From NCBI RefSeq assembly GCF_029784135.1, contig NC_073746.1, positions 298,475,614 through 298,539,613 on the forward strand: DNA of 64,000 bases. Reading direction: 5' to 3'. This document shows positions 11,601 through 23,234 of the stretch, one piece after another. The DNA is from Toxorhynchites rutilus septentrionalis (taxonomy: Eukaryota; Arthropoda; Insecta; Diptera; Culicidae). Both the position numbers and the translations under genes were made by a program. Positions within the stretch are counted from its first letter, which is position 1. Every line of letters starts with the position of its first letter. A model generated the notes under the pieces. That model was not told the DNA's origin and ran no database searches. It saw nothing but the letters and a program-made list of their open reading frames with translations.

Positions 11601-13886
11601 TCATCATACCAATCGTAAAAGGAGTGTCATTAAATTTACTTGTAACGAAGAACACAATCTATCACAATACATAAATTGACCTTACATGGCATTATACAAT
11701 ATTTTTACTCACAAATCAAATATATTGAATTCAATTGAATTCGGAAATTGTATCATTCAATCAAAACTTTAATCAATACAAACAAATGATTGCTGAGCCG
11801 AGGTAGTCTCACGTCAACCTTGCGGTTATATCTTAGATGTAACCCACCCATTTTTTTCAAACTGGCTTACACGATATCTCAAGTTCTACTTATCCGATCT
11901 ATGTTTATATGAATACAATCTGTATGCAAGTATGGAAAAGTTCATTCGCTCATTTCTCCACTCCTGATTATAAATCACTCTTGTATCTGCTTGGAACAAT
12001 CATGGCAAAAAGAATGCAGCAAACAATCGTGAGATTGCACGATGAATTATTTTACACTCCCCGACCATCTTCATTCGTGACTGATAGAAAACATAACAAA
12101 ACAAAGAGTGGAAAACAACATTCAATGAATGAATAATCCTTTGGAAGGATCGCACGAAACGAAATAACAAGTGAGTCAAAATAAATTGAATCTGCGTGTA
12201 TGTATGATTTTATTTTCCCTTGTATTCTTTTCCTTGTCAGCATTCAAGTGCACACGAAATCCACCTTCCCGCTCATCAATAATTTGCGTTAATATGGTCT
12301 TTTGCGTTGGCTTAGATCGTTTCATACTAGAAACAAAAAATGTCATTGCAATAGTGCACAGGAAACAACTCGATTTCAACTATCTACCTATATTTTACTG
12401 TCACGATCGAGGCTCAATGATTGCTATTTGAGTGAAAAACGAATGATTTTACAGAGACACTCGCTGACTCAAGCAAAAGTTTTCAGTTTGATTCTATCAC
12501 CATCATTCCGAGAGGCAAATGAGGGAATGCAAAAAATTCTGAGAATAGATGAGCGGAATCGAGACAGCATTTTTCCGTTCTAATCGAGAACGAGCTTTGC
12601 GAAGAGGATAGGTGAATGTTTTCTGTCTCAAATAAAGTGAGGCATAAACGGAGAATAGAAGGGTGAGTTTTATCAGTGAATGAGTGTTGTTGAACGAATT
12701 CCGATGCGATTTTGCCCATACCTGTCTGTATGTATCTTTCTATCGCATGAACCTATAAAAAATCATAATTTCGTAACTTTACTATTTTACTATTTTACAG
12801 CATTTTATTTGTTCAAATTTCCGCCATTTTATTAAAAAACACGTTTTTGACTTGTCCGCCATGGCACAACTTTTTTTTGAACCCCCTCACTCGATCAGCT
12901 TCTAATTATGGATGTATATTTTTCCGTTCAATTTTTGTTTTATTGTTGAAACATAAATAAACAAATAATGATGTAATGGATGGTAAAAATATTCTTTGTC
13001 TTACATTTTCGGAGCTCGAACAAACGTCCGAAATTCGTGTCTCTATCCCCCTTAATCTGATCGAGTCAAATCCTATCGGATTGTACAAATATTGCAACCT
13101 TGGAATGCAGAATGCAAAAGTTTGTTTCGTTCGAATTGCGATATGTCAAATCCGATCGGGTTCCGTAATATGGGTTAATATGTAGTCCATGCATTGTTGC
13201 ATGTTTCATGCATGTTTTTCGTGATGTTTCGTTTCTGTGATTTTGGTGATTTTCGACATCACTAATTCATGTGCATGAAAGATTAATCTTTCCTTTTAAT
13301 TAATCAGCAGTAGCAGCATGAACTTTCCAGACAACTCAAAAGAAGCGTATTACAAAAATTACCAGACATCAATGAAGAACAACATCATTGTAAGAAATAG
13401 ATCTGCAGAGATATGGCCTGTACACTCATGGAAGAATATGTTTTTCGTTTCAATGTTCAGAAATCCTTGGGAGTTCTCGGAAACAAACCAAACAGTTTTG
13501 TCATCAAGAGCAGAAACTGAATTCAACTCGCACTTAAGTCGTGATTTTTAATACTACAAAAAATCCAACATTCTTTGTGTAATTGGGTGTCTTTATCCTG
13601 GCGGATTTAATGGCCCTCTATTACCGATTGGAATAAATTTGATCCTAGTTCATGTGCGTTACTCTCAGAATATACATTTCAGGAAAGAGGTTCAGTCATA
13701 TGAAAAAAATATGGATGTTTGACCGAGCAGCACTCTCAAGCAGTTCAGTATTTTTATTGATGAATGCTGAGTACTCAGGGCGGGCGTGAAGTTCAAAAAA
13801 TCGTGTAAATACAAAATGGATCTCATTCAATTTTGACGTCTAAATGTTCTTGACTTGAATGTTTTACTTTAAAAAATACTTAACGT
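11601..13886. other. Intergenic DNA, nothing recognised
   Basis: A/T-rich, with only short frames of no recognisable family (the longest is under 95 codons). No terminal or tandem repeat was found by eye. Confidence 0.45.
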
Positions 13887-13999
13887 GTCTACGTGGACAT
13901 TATCAAAACCCCCTCCCCCCTCACCGTGGACAAGCGTGGACATTTTCGTAACCCCTACCCCCCTAAAGTTGTCCACGTGGTATGTGGACAGCCCCTTAG
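13887..13999 (-). repeat. CCACGTGG repeat family, copy 3
   Basis: Reverse-orientation copy: starts gtctacgtggacattatc and ends gttgtccacgtggtatgtgg then acagccccttaga. The Tc1 derivative at 14005 begins 5 bp after its edge. Confidence 0.85.
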
Positions 14000-14421
14000 A
14001 TGTACAGTGACTCAAATCCGTAATCGTACTCCACCATGCCGATCTCTTTTCCTTACTTTTGGAAGTCCAAAACAAGCTTTCGGAACATTTTATTTAGATA
14101 AAGACATAGTGTCATATGAGAGTTAAAAGGTTTGCTATCTGTTTTCAGAATAATTGTTTTTATTTCTCTAAAAATGGCGAATGTATGAAAATAGACTCAA
14201 ACTCACAATCGTACTCTGGTTGAAATCTCAACTCCATTTCGAAGGCGTTGACCAAATTCCGAATTCCATAATTAGTATGGTATCCCTTGTTCATTGCAAC
14301 TATCTTTAGCTGTCTTTAGCCTTATCTACGAATTTTTGGGTGTATTAGGAAGGAATATTTAGCAATTTTTTCAGGGTTTCTAAAATCATGATTTTTAGAA
14401 ATTTGATGGTTTCTAAATTTC

Positions 14422-14820
14422 CTACACAGACAATTTCCTTACTTTTTTACTGGGATTGATGCTGGAAGATTGTGGAGGAATATCAATAACTTTTGAGCAA
14501 TTGTAATGTAACCATGTGCGAACTTTATATGTCTTGAGCTCTGGGTCATTGTCTTGGCAAAACTTGAATCCCATTTTGTTGACACTTTGCTTCATAGTTT
14601 CCTTCAGTATGTTCAAATAAACATTCTGATCCAATACACCATCGATGAAAACCAAATCGCCCATACATGCACCACCCATCTACCACCACCACGTTTAAAC
14701 GTTGCTTCCAGATTTTTTACTTTTAATTCATTGTTGGCTTCCTCCATACGGAACGATAACTATCGGAGCCAAAAATATTAAATTTGGACCCATGTACGGA
14801 AATAACATCTTACCAGTAAG
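14422..14820 (-). pseudogene. Tc1-like transposase C-terminal half, left arm
   Basis: Reading on the minus strand, a KFNIFGSDSYRSVWRKP-like block, then, after frame breaks, LVFIDGVLDQNVYLNILKE, CQDNDPELKTYKVRTWLHYN and IDIPPQSSSINP. These match the second-Asp region and the closing D-N-D-P/PPQSPDLNP region of Tc1 transposases (known). A stop after WRKPTMN and the altered NP end show decay. The N-terminal DNA-binding half is absent. Confidence 0.8.
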
Positions 14821-14949
14821 ACATTGATGTGTTTCATGCTGTTTGGAAAAATCAAGTTGGAGTTACTGATTTTGTTGTTGTTGAGAAACGGTTTTCCCTC
14901 TTTGCTCGGGCATTCAAGTTGCCCTTCCTAGGCACATCATCATTTTTTT

Positions 14950-15177
14950 TTGCTCAATTTGATTTTTCTCGATGGTGTAATGAATCAGAATGTATACTTG
15001 AACATTCTGAAGGAAAATATGAAGCAAAGTGTTAACAGAATGGAATGGAATCGAGGATTCAAGACAATAGCCCAGAGCTCAAGACAAGGAAAGTTCGCAC
15101 ATGGTTACATTATAATTGCTCAAAAGTTATTGATATTCCTCCACAATCTTCCAGCATCAATCCCAGTAAAAAAGTAA
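14950..15177 (+). pseudogene. Tc1-like transposase C-terminal piece, right arm
   Basis: Plus-strand copy of the left-arm gene: FLDGVMNQNVYLNILKENMK followed by frameshifted remnants that run parallel to the left arm up to SINPSKKV. It reads outward to the right end of the element, mirror-image to 14422-14820. Confidence 0.75.
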
Positions 15178-15670
15178 GGAAGTTGTCCGTGTAGGAAATT
15201 TAGAAACCATCAAATTTCTAAAAATAATAATTTTAGAAACCACTTGATAAAAAAATTGCTAAAAATTCCTTCCGAATACACCCAAAAATTCGTAGATAAG
15301 GCTAAAGGCTGCTAAAGATAGTTGCAATGAAATAGGAAATTGGCCAACGCCTTCGAAATCGAGTAGAGATTTCAACCAGCGTACGATTATGAGTTTGAGT
15401 CAATTTTCATACATTAGCACAAACATTTGCCATTTTTAGAGAAATAAAAACCATTATTCTGAAAACAGATAGCAAACATTTTAACTCTCATATGACACTA
15501 TGTCTTTATCTAAATAAAATGTTCCGAAAGATTGTTTTCGACTCTCAAAAGAAAGGAAAAAAGATCTGCATGGTAGGGTATGATTACGGATTTGAGTCAC
15601 TGTATGTTTTTCAACTGCAAGGGTATGTGCTCTGATTTCGAACCAGCGCTGGCTTGTATACTCCTAACTA

Positions 15671-16003
15671 CAGTACAACCTCGATTATCCGCGAAATAGT
15701 CTGGCAAGGTCACCGCAAATAACGAAAATCGCGGATAACGCGATAATGGACTAAAAATTCAAACACGAAACAGATTTTTCAGCATTAAAACTATGTTTTA
15801 TCAATACAGAAATCATTAAACTATCGATTTGTAAGGTCGTGTACACCAGTTGTCAGATAATGTGAAATCCATGACCAAAACAAGGAGCATGAGCCTAGCA
15901 CCCACTCACAAACCCCGAAAAGCCCTAGATTTATTATGGAACTCGCTTTCGTGGCTAATCCGAGCAGCGGATCAATCGCTCGCGGGTAATCGGAGTTCTA
16001 CTG
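15671..16003. mobile_element. pogo-like MITE with TA target duplication, complete
   Basis: TIRs cagtacaacctcgattatcc and gggtaatcggagttctactg, with TA at 15669-15670 and 16004-16005. Same family as 7276-7587 (shared gaaatagtctggcaaggtca-type and gaaaatcgcggataa words). Length 333 bp, non-coding. Confidence 0.8.
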
Positions 16004-16006
16004 TAG

Positions 16007-16073
16007 TTGGAATCTAGGTCGTGTGCTGGGTCATGCTTTATACGCATGACCCAGCACACGACCTAGATTCCAA
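16007..16073. repeat. Perfect 30-bp inverted repeat, 7-nt loop
   Basis: Bases 16007-16036 are the exact reverse complement of 16044-16073, with tttatac between them. The arms contain ctgggtcatgc and gcatgacccag next to the loop. It begins 3 bp after the pogo-like MITE ends. No mismatch was found in the arms. Confidence 0.95.
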
Positions 16074-16732
16074 TCAAATTGAATTTCAAAACGAAACCAA
16101 TAGAAATGTCAAAAGAGATCCAATAATCAGGAAATTGCATCTTGCTTGAAAGAATTATTTTTCTTGCACCTTTTTCCTCCATGCACTATCGAGTGTTTCT
16201 TCTATCAAAGGAACAAATGTGTTCTTGACTCGGGCTTAATTTAGTTTAGTATGTAAAGTTCAATTAATATAGTTCTAGTTTTCAGAATCATTATTATGAC
16301 ATTTTTCAATCATTAGTCGAGAAGTAAAATTGAACTGAATTTAAATTTAGAACATCTCATCTCAATTTATATTTCTGCCAAAATTTTAGTTGAGCACTAA
16401 AGACTTGGAACGTTAGCATTAATTGATTCAAAAACATAGTTCATTCATTTTTATTAATTCGAACATTTTTGTCTTTCTCTGTATAGAGGATCATTTTGAC
16501 TGTTTTTTTAAACCTCTATGAGGTTCAACATAGGATCTAAAAAACGTAGTTTTTAATTTTTTGCACGCTATTCTCGATAGTTTTGAGATAAAAATTTGAA
16601 AAAAAATACTGAAAATGCATTTTACGATGGTGTATCCAGAAATATTATCAAAAGGAAATTTTCATCTAAAATTTAGGTACTAAAAATTTTAGGTACTAAA
16701 AAAAATAAAACTAGCTGCCATTATTATATTTT
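16074..16732. other. Intergenic DNA, nothing recognised
   Basis: A/T-rich DNA without visible repeats or frames of note. Confidence 0.5.
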
Positions 16733-16959
16733 TATAGACGGATGCAAGACGAATCTACGGTACAAGGTATACCTGTTTGGACAGTAAACGTATTAGAGGG
16801 GCGGTATATGAAGACAAAATGGTGGAAAACGGAAGAGGGAATGTTTACCTGCGCGAGAGGGAGAGAGAAGTTGATCAATGGAATTCAAGGATCCGCTGCT
16901 ACATGACCGCAGAGTGGTTTTCATGTATTGGCTCACCTGATGGTACATTCATTATTGCC
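16733..16959 (+). repeat. Dispersed repeat X, copy 1, split by the Harbinger element
   Basis: Matches the reverse complement of 21055-21335 (shared tttatagacgg, ttggacagtaaacg, gaggggcggtatat, gttcatgtattggctcacct-like words). The copy stops at attgcct, and its continuation ctttatgtgcacctttcgaa resumes at 19890, directly after the Harbinger element. This gives the empty-site sequence for that insertion. Confidence 0.8.
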
Positions 16960-16962
16960 TTA

Positions 16963-19886
16963 AGCCGGGTTCAGACGGTGCGAGTAAGCATACGAGTCGG
17001 TCTAGTCAGTTACTGCAGTACAGCTACTCACACCGTGTGAACACATCATGCCAGTTAGTGTCATGTGTGATTCGGCGTGCGAGCTACTTCAAATTTTTTT
17101 GAATTTACTCGCACTCGCATCCCTCAAAACGTCAAAAACAGAATTTAGCGCTCGAATCAGGGAGGCCAAATCTTTACATTGTCTTTACATGTCCCTATTT
17201 TTAAGATATTTGAAAATATGCGAAGATTATTATAGACTTGAAAATTATTGAAAAAACAAATAAAACCCTCATAGTTTCTAAGCGGAATCGTTGTTATTAA
17301 ACGGTTTTATTTAGCTTGCCCTGTAATCTGTTTGTATGTTTGTAACATGTCCCACATTAGTAGAAATTTGACCCCCTTCTTGTTGACCGATTGATCTGAA
17401 ATTTGGAACACACCTTTATCTCTGTAGTCATTACAAAACTGCGTATTTCATTATCTTGTAAATCCAAGATAGAGGCCGCTACAAAATGGCGGATCCCTTT
17501 CTTCCTCAAAACCTCATCAATGTGGGTTTTCCAAAACCCCATCAATATGGGTATCAAATGAAAGGGCTTGACTAGCAGAATACAGTTATTTAAGAAAAAT
17601 GCAAATCCAAGATGGCTGCCACTACTAAATGGCGGACTACATAGTTTCCCAAAACTTCATTAATATGGGTGTTGGGGGGAAGCAAACTACGCCACTGATG
17701 ACTTGATCTGAACCTGCGCATCCGGACGGTGCCACTCCATGACGCACCCAGACAATCATTGACAGCTAGCTGTCATCACTGTCATTCTGAAAACTTCTCT
17801 CGTACCACACATTCTTTGCTAATCACAAAAAAGGAGTAGAGATAGAACCCAAAATAAAGTTGAATTCCCAAATTGTTAAATAATTGAATCATCCTGTCGT
17901 GCTTTGAATTTAAAACGAGGAGATCAAATGTAGGTAAAACCTAATAATGTAAAGTTCTTGTTTAATTATTGTTTCTCTTAATAAATACAGCTTTGAGCTC
18001 GCTATACATTGATAAAAACGCGTGCTGAATAGAACCTCCGAAACCCCCGTAACAATGGGTATCAAATGAAAGGGATTGACTAGCAGAACACGGTTATTTG
18101 TGAAAAATGCAAATCCATCAAAATTCTACCAAATGGCGGACTACATATTATGTCAAAACACCATTAATATGGGTATCAAATGAAAGGGCTTGAATAGTAG
18201 ATCACAGTAGATCATGAAAAATTAAAATCCAAGATGGCCGCAATCACAAAATAGCAATATACTTTATTAAACGGTTTTATTTAGCTTGAACTGTTCGTAT
18301 GTATGTATGTATGTCTGTAGGATTGTCCCACAGTAATAGAAATTTGACCAATAGGAACTGACCGGATAGGAACTGCTGTCATTTTAAAACTGCTTATCTT
18401 GAAAAATCCAATTTGGCCTCCGCTCAAAATCGCTGATTCCATATCATCTCAAAAAAAAGGTTGATTGAGATATGTGTATCAAACCAACGAACTTGACTTG
18501 GAGAACACACTATGTATTTTCTGCAATCTACTCAATATCGGTATCAAATGAAATTTTTTGACTGATAGAATACAGTACAATGCCTTTATTGTAGAGAAAT
18601 ATTCTAATGAAACAGATAATGTACTAAAAACTAGAAAATAAAATGAGTAAACAAAAACTTTTTAAATTATAAAATCCATTCATTTTCATTATCCACAATT
18701 AGTGATTTCATCATATGTCCCACTATTTTATTTTAGTCTTATCAATGCCCTAGACTAATGAAGGAGAGGTGTGATAACTACTAACTGCAACTTGCCTAAT
18801 TATTTTCTCTAGCTTTTAGTACATTATTATGTTTAATCACAAATAAACCGTTTAACTTAAAAAGTTTTTTTACTCATTTTATTTTGTTTTGCACGCTGGT
18901 GGGGCACGTTTTCTTTTTGAGATAGTTTTCTTGGGATTCTAAATATAAAATCATTATCGGGCACAATTTTCATTCGAAATTCACTCACAACTTCCAAAAA
19001 AAGTATTGTTCTAAAAAACAGAATACATATTCCATTTAAAAAAGTAGATTTTTATTCATTATTTTAGTTTTTGAGGCGTATTTATTCCTCCTGCAAATCT
19101 ACTATCATTTTCATTTCACAAATTGGTACACGAAGCTGCTGTCAAGGCGAAATAATTCAAAATTTGAAAAATCTTTTAGACTGCCATTTGTAGCACTACA
19201 TACTTTCGGAATTATTTTAGCTATGGATGCTTTCGAGATTCTAAAAAAATATCGACAATAATCTGAACGATATTCCAGAAGAAAGGTACAACATTTCTAG
19301 TTTCACTTATGTAGGTATAGCATCCCTCATGAGTGTATCTTGCGTTGTATTTGTGGAGCAATTAAATCCAACAGTTTTTTCACTTTTTCAGGTGTTATTC
19401 TCAACACTGCTCTGTACTCTCGGGGATCATCATCGTAGAGTTACTTCAATATTGTATTTGTTGCTCCTTTTTTTTGCATCCAATTCCTGGACCGAATCCT
19501 TTTTTCTTTCTGCTTTTTCCGGATAGTACCTTCAGTTCAAAGAAATTCAGCACAAAGTATTTTTAAACACGGCCAGTGTGTGTTTAGCGATAAAATTGTG
19601 TAATGATAAATTCAACTGAAAATCTAAGACGAAAACTGCCAATAAAGAAGTCGATTTCGGATCAATCATCTGACAAATTCGGATCTGATTGCTGTTTCTG
19701 ACGATTTGATGGACATTTGAAAAACCGCCTGGCATCTCTGGAAAACCTGTGCCGTAGTATCTAGTTTCTTGCCAGCAGCTCACATTGTGTGAACGGACAA
19801 GGCGAGTCAACCATTTGTCAAGCGAGTTCACCGGGTCAGTAGCTGCTCATTGTGAAGCCAGCTACTAGCAACGTATAAATGGGCCT
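16963..19886 (+). mobile_element. Non-autonomous PIF/Harbinger element, copy 1, TSD TTA
   Basis: Left end AGCCGGGTTCAGACGGTGCG, right end ...TATAAATGGGCCT, flanked by TTA at 16960-16962 and 19887-19889. The 3-bp TTA/TAA duplication and the transposase remnant identify PIF/Harbinger (known hallmark). The body holds a degenerate minisatellite (about 17400-18250) of units with gggtatcaaatgaaagggc, caaatccaagatggc and atggcggactacat. A roughly 370-bp stretch, 17675-18045, is absent from the related copy at 27748. Near the right end, on the minus strand, lies a broken transposase start. Confidence 0.85.
19165..19525 (-). pseudogene. Harbinger transposase N-terminal remnant
   Basis: Reverse-strand counterpart of the better-preserved frame at 32802-33143, with matching sequence such as gagttacttcaatattgtat and gtttttcactttttcaggtg. 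Several frameshifts make it unreadable as one frame. The nuclease region is missing. Confidence 0.65.
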
Positions 19887-19931
19887 TTACTTTATGTGCA
19901 CCTTTCGAAAGCGCATAAACACTAAGCGTAA

Positions 19932-20111
19932 GGCTGATGTCACATTATATTGCGGATATTGCGACGGTTTTTTTTCTCGATATGAATTCGCTTCCAAAAC
20001 CGCTCCGCTCTGTGTGTTAATTGTGGCTAATTCACAATACACTGTAGATCCTCCGCTGCGGTTTTACTCGCGGAATCCGCGGCGGCGAATCCGCCTAATG
20101 TGACATCAGCC
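19932..20111. mobile_element. 180-bp MITE, TAA target duplication
   Basis: TIRs GGCTGATGTCACATTA and TAATGTGACATCAGCC, perfect over 16 bp; TAA at 19929-19931 and 20112-20114. It interrupts the terminal part of repeat Y (TAAGCG^TAAGAACAC). The inside is G/C-rich near its right end. Confidence 0.85.
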
Positions 20112-20114
20112 TAA

Positions 20115-20448
20115 AGGCGCGTCCACATTATGGCGAATGATGCCGATCGGTCTGTACCAGGCGACATATTCGGTTCGTTATAAAATGTGGACGCCACATC
20201 GGGTGCACGAAGCCGAAGCACCATCGGATGTACGAAGCCGTCACGAACACACGAAGCACAATGTCGTCAACGCTGATTTACTTCGTTTTGTTTTGGTTCG
20301 ACTTTCTCGAACCGGACCCACTTGTTTCGGGCTGGGTTCGGTTTGTTTCGAGTCGGTTTTCGGCACGACGGCAAGCCCGGGCGGTACGTCCACATTTAGT
20401 TGGCTTTACCGGGCGGCCAAGGCCGCTCGGCGTAATGTGGACGCGTCT
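20115..20448. mobile_element. 334-bp MITE abutting the previous one, TAA target duplication
   Basis: TIRs AGGCGCGTCCACATTA and TAATGTGGACGCGTCT; TAA at 20112-20114 (shared with the previous element) and 20449-20451. The TIR resembles that of the neighbour, suggesting related Harbinger-type families. The inside is G/C-rich and non-coding. Confidence 0.75.
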
Positions 20449-20639
20449 TAAGAACACACTGGACGGCTCTCCCGCGCGAATTTTGCAATGACAGACAATG
20501 CAATGAAAACACACAGGACGGGGCAGGTGTGTACGGTTCCAAAATCACTGTTGTACGGTTCCCCATTCGCTGCGGTGGCTCGATGGAGATGATGCGCCGC
20601 AACGGTTTTGTGAGAGTGTTAGTGTTTAAGTGCTTTTTT

Positions 20640-20900
20640 TTTATCCCTTTTGTTTTTATTTTAGGCTCATTAGCTTTAGCTGTAACAGAGCCGAATTTCA
20701 ATCGTGTACATGTCACATGTTTATCATAATTAGCACATTACACAGTTGCCATGTTTTCGGCGTTAGAGTATTCCCTTCTATACCATTGCATATGGTACAC
20801 ATTTACACAGTTGCCATATAGGCGTAAGAGTTTTCGTTCTGTTCTTCCATTATCCAGTTAGACCGGACAGCGGAGACAGTTGATTGATCATTGTTGCGTT
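20640..20900 (+). repeat. Dispersed repeat V, copy 1
   Basis: Matches the reverse complement of 46150-46425: shared taggctcattagct, acatgtcacatgtttatca, attgcatatggtaca and ccggacagcggagacagttg. Confidence 0.8.
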
Positions 20901-21054
20901 ATTTATAGAACAGCAGCCCGATGTGTCTTGCAGAGCAGAGCAGTTGTATGGATGAATCGATCTTAATTCGACCGTGGATCGATCTCCATCACTGATGATT
21001 GTTGCGTGGACGTAGTTATTCTGTAACAACACAAAGATGGTCAATGAGGGCCCT

Positions 21055-21335
21055 GAGTTTTTGAACACATTTATGTGCTTTTGAAAGGTGATAATAAAGC
21101 AAGGCAATAATAAATGTACTCTCAGGTGAGCCAATACATGAAATCCACTCTGTGGTCATGTAGCTGCGGATAATCGTATTCCATCCAAATTGTCGAGAAA
21201 TGCAATATTTTAGACGTTTGTGATCAAGTTCTCTCTCCGTGTCGTTCAGGTAAACATCCCCTCCTCCATTTTACATCATTCTGTCTTTATATACCGCCCC
21301 TCTAATCCGTTTACTGTCCAAACCGTCTATAAACA
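21055..21335 (-). repeat. Dispersed repeat X, copy 2 (uninterrupted)
   Basis: Inverted, unbroken relative of 16733-16959 plus 19890-19919; it shows the sequence that existed before the Harbinger insertion (attgccttgctttattatca). Confidence 0.8.
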
Positions 21336-21463
21336 TATGATAATGATAATGGCAGATAGTGAAACTGTCGAAAGCCGCTGAATGTGTTTTACATCAAGCT
21401 CCTGCTGCGACTTGTCATTGTAAAAATCGCGCGGTAGAGCCGTCTAGTGTGTCTCCACGCTAA

Positions 21464-21640
21464 GAGCCCCCGCACACTACAGACTTTTTTTCAGCCGACA
21501 GTTTGGTCAGATCGGCCTACTGGTGCAAAAACTGACCCAACTGAATCGGTGTAATGTGCACACATGCATACCTCTCCGTACTGATTAAGAAGCCGACCGA
21601 ACTATCGGTCGACAAGTCAGTCTGCAGTCTGCGGGGGCTC
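21464..21640. mobile_element. 177-bp MITE, TAA target duplication
   Basis: TIRs GAGCCCCCGCA and TGCGGGGGCTC; TAA at 21461-21463 and 21641-21643. It is inserted at the end of a repeat Y terminus. Non-coding. Confidence 0.8.
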
Positions 21641-21845
21641 TAATTCTATACAAAACCGTTGCGGCGTATCATCTCCATAGAGCCACTGCAGAGAATGAGA
21701 AACCTTACAACAGTGACTTTAGAACCGTACACACAGGCGGAGCTTGTGTGTTTTATCTCATTCACATTCCATTATCGAGGCCCCGTGGCGGCCTGTCATT
21801 GCAAAATCCGCGCGGGAGAGCCGTCCAGTATGTTCTTACGCTAAG

Positions 21846-22503
21846 TACTTATTGGACCGCCCTCGTATTCTTGTTTTCCATTATTTGTGCATATCAAGGC
21901 ATACTCATGCATTGTATTGCACATCATAAAAGCGTTGCCGGTAGAATCGCAAAGAAAATAAGCGCAACGGAAATAACCGCAGAGAGAAAAGGTGCAACGA
22001 GAAAAAACCTCTTAAAAAACACAAACGGAAAAACGCGCAGGTTTCATTCACCTCTATTCCGGTAGACGAACGGGTTTGAAATTAGCAAAATGATGCATTT
22101 TGTAACCCGTTCGACTTCGAATAAGCACTTTTATCAATCCGTTCGACTTCGAATTATTTCGAAATTTGTTTTTCATCAATGCAAGGATGCCAAATTCGCA
22201 GACTTGTTCGCAATTTTACTGATATTTAATTTTTGTCGCAAGCTCTATTCTGTTGCAGACTTATATTTTCAGTTGCAGACTGCAGGGATATGGTATTTCT
22301 TTTCTTTATGGTTTGGTTCAGTTTCCTGCGCTAACAACCTCTTTTTTAGACATCACTTTGCGATTCTAACGGTTAAAAAGGTAGCTGGCAGATATTTATA
22401 CACATCAACATTTTCGTAGCAGACCTAAAAAAAATCATCTGGCATCTCTGGAGGCGATGACGTTTCTCTGGCAAAACCCAAAACGAAAACATATTTCTCA
22501 ATG
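21846..22503. other. DNA upstream of the tandem elements, no gene seen
   Basis: No recognisable coding sequence. A short direct repeat, ccgttcgacttcgaat, occurs twice near 22100-22155. Taking out all insertions, this DNA would join the Hsp83 promoter at 26619. Confidence 0.45.
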
Positions 22504-23144
22504 GTTTTCATCTGAGAGAGAGGAGCCAGCTGAATGACAGATAGTTTGTTTTCTTCTTATTATATTTACGCATTCTCATCAAGAAAATTCCAAACTGACA
22601 ATTTCAATCAAGCAAGTTGTTGTCATTCATTTATGAGAAAAGTGTTCAAACTTGACGTGAAGTTTTGTTAGTGAGTACATTTGTGCGTTTTATCCCCGAT
22701 TAGATTTTTGACATAGGACTGCGTCCAACAGGAATATATGGGGGGTAAAAATTTGAACACTGATCATGTAGGAAATAATAAAAGATGTACCAGGTCAGCC
22801 CACATCATGGCTTCTAGCGGCATCGGCCCATTCAAACATTTTTTACTTTTGATAATTTCGATATAGTTGTCCTAAAGAATTATTTCGATGATTTCTAAAA
22901 CAAAATCCGAAATTAGAAGCAAACCGACTTTTATGATTTGTTTGTTGGTGGAGATCTTGTGTGAATTTATGGGTGTTTTGGGCCCATTTGTGACTTTTTC
23001 CGATCGTTCATTCAGTTTTCGCGAATTCTTGTATTCTTTCACTGGTTCCAGGTTGATCTATTGCTGCAAGCTCGACGAATCGATTTTTGCAATGTGGGCG
23101 ATGATTGTCTATCTCCGATGCAATTTGAATATGCAGCGTTCTTC

Positions 23145-23234
23145 CAGGTTTTTTTACGCGGTTTTTTTTACGCGGATTTTCCAATTAACGCGGTTTTTTT
23201 ACGAGATACGTATCCCCCGCGTAAAAAAAACCTG
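23145..23234. mobile_element. 90-bp MITE of CAGGTTTTTTTACGCGG type
   Basis: Ends caggtttttttacgcgg and ccgcgtaaaaaaaacctg, inside copy A. Copy B has no such sequence at the matching place (gaatatgcagcgtatgtggaa), so B shows the empty site. Similar gcggttttttt words occur in the larger element at 59444. Confidence 0.7.

Larger units (their letters stand above)
14005..15602. mobile_element. Palindromic Tc1-like element: two 3' halves head to head
   Basis: The ends are inverted copies (cagtgactcaaatccgtaat at the left, attacggatttgagtcactg at the right) flanked by TA at 14003-14004 and 15603-15604. Homology between the arms runs from the ends to about 14665 and 14965. Both arms code the C-terminal part of a Tc1-like transposase reading outward, so the element is two 3' halves joined at a central spacer of about 300 bp with neither 5' half intact. 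It is non-autonomous. Confidence 0.85.
20449..21845. repeat. Repeat Y: inverted ends around a mosaic of other repeats
   Basis: 20449-20620 (gaacacactggacggctctc...gcaatgaca) is inverted at about 21655-21845, and a third partial copy of the end lies at 21405-21460. Between them lie repeat V (20640-20900), repeat X copy 2 and a MITE at 21464. The outer ends read TAAGCGTAAGAACA, as TIRs of one element would. No coding sequence recognised. Confidence 0.6.

Noticed and set aside
11047..11679. Overlapping frames of 80-100 codons on both strands
   Set aside because: They follow the 95-bp tandem repeat and have no start, domain or codon signal of their own.
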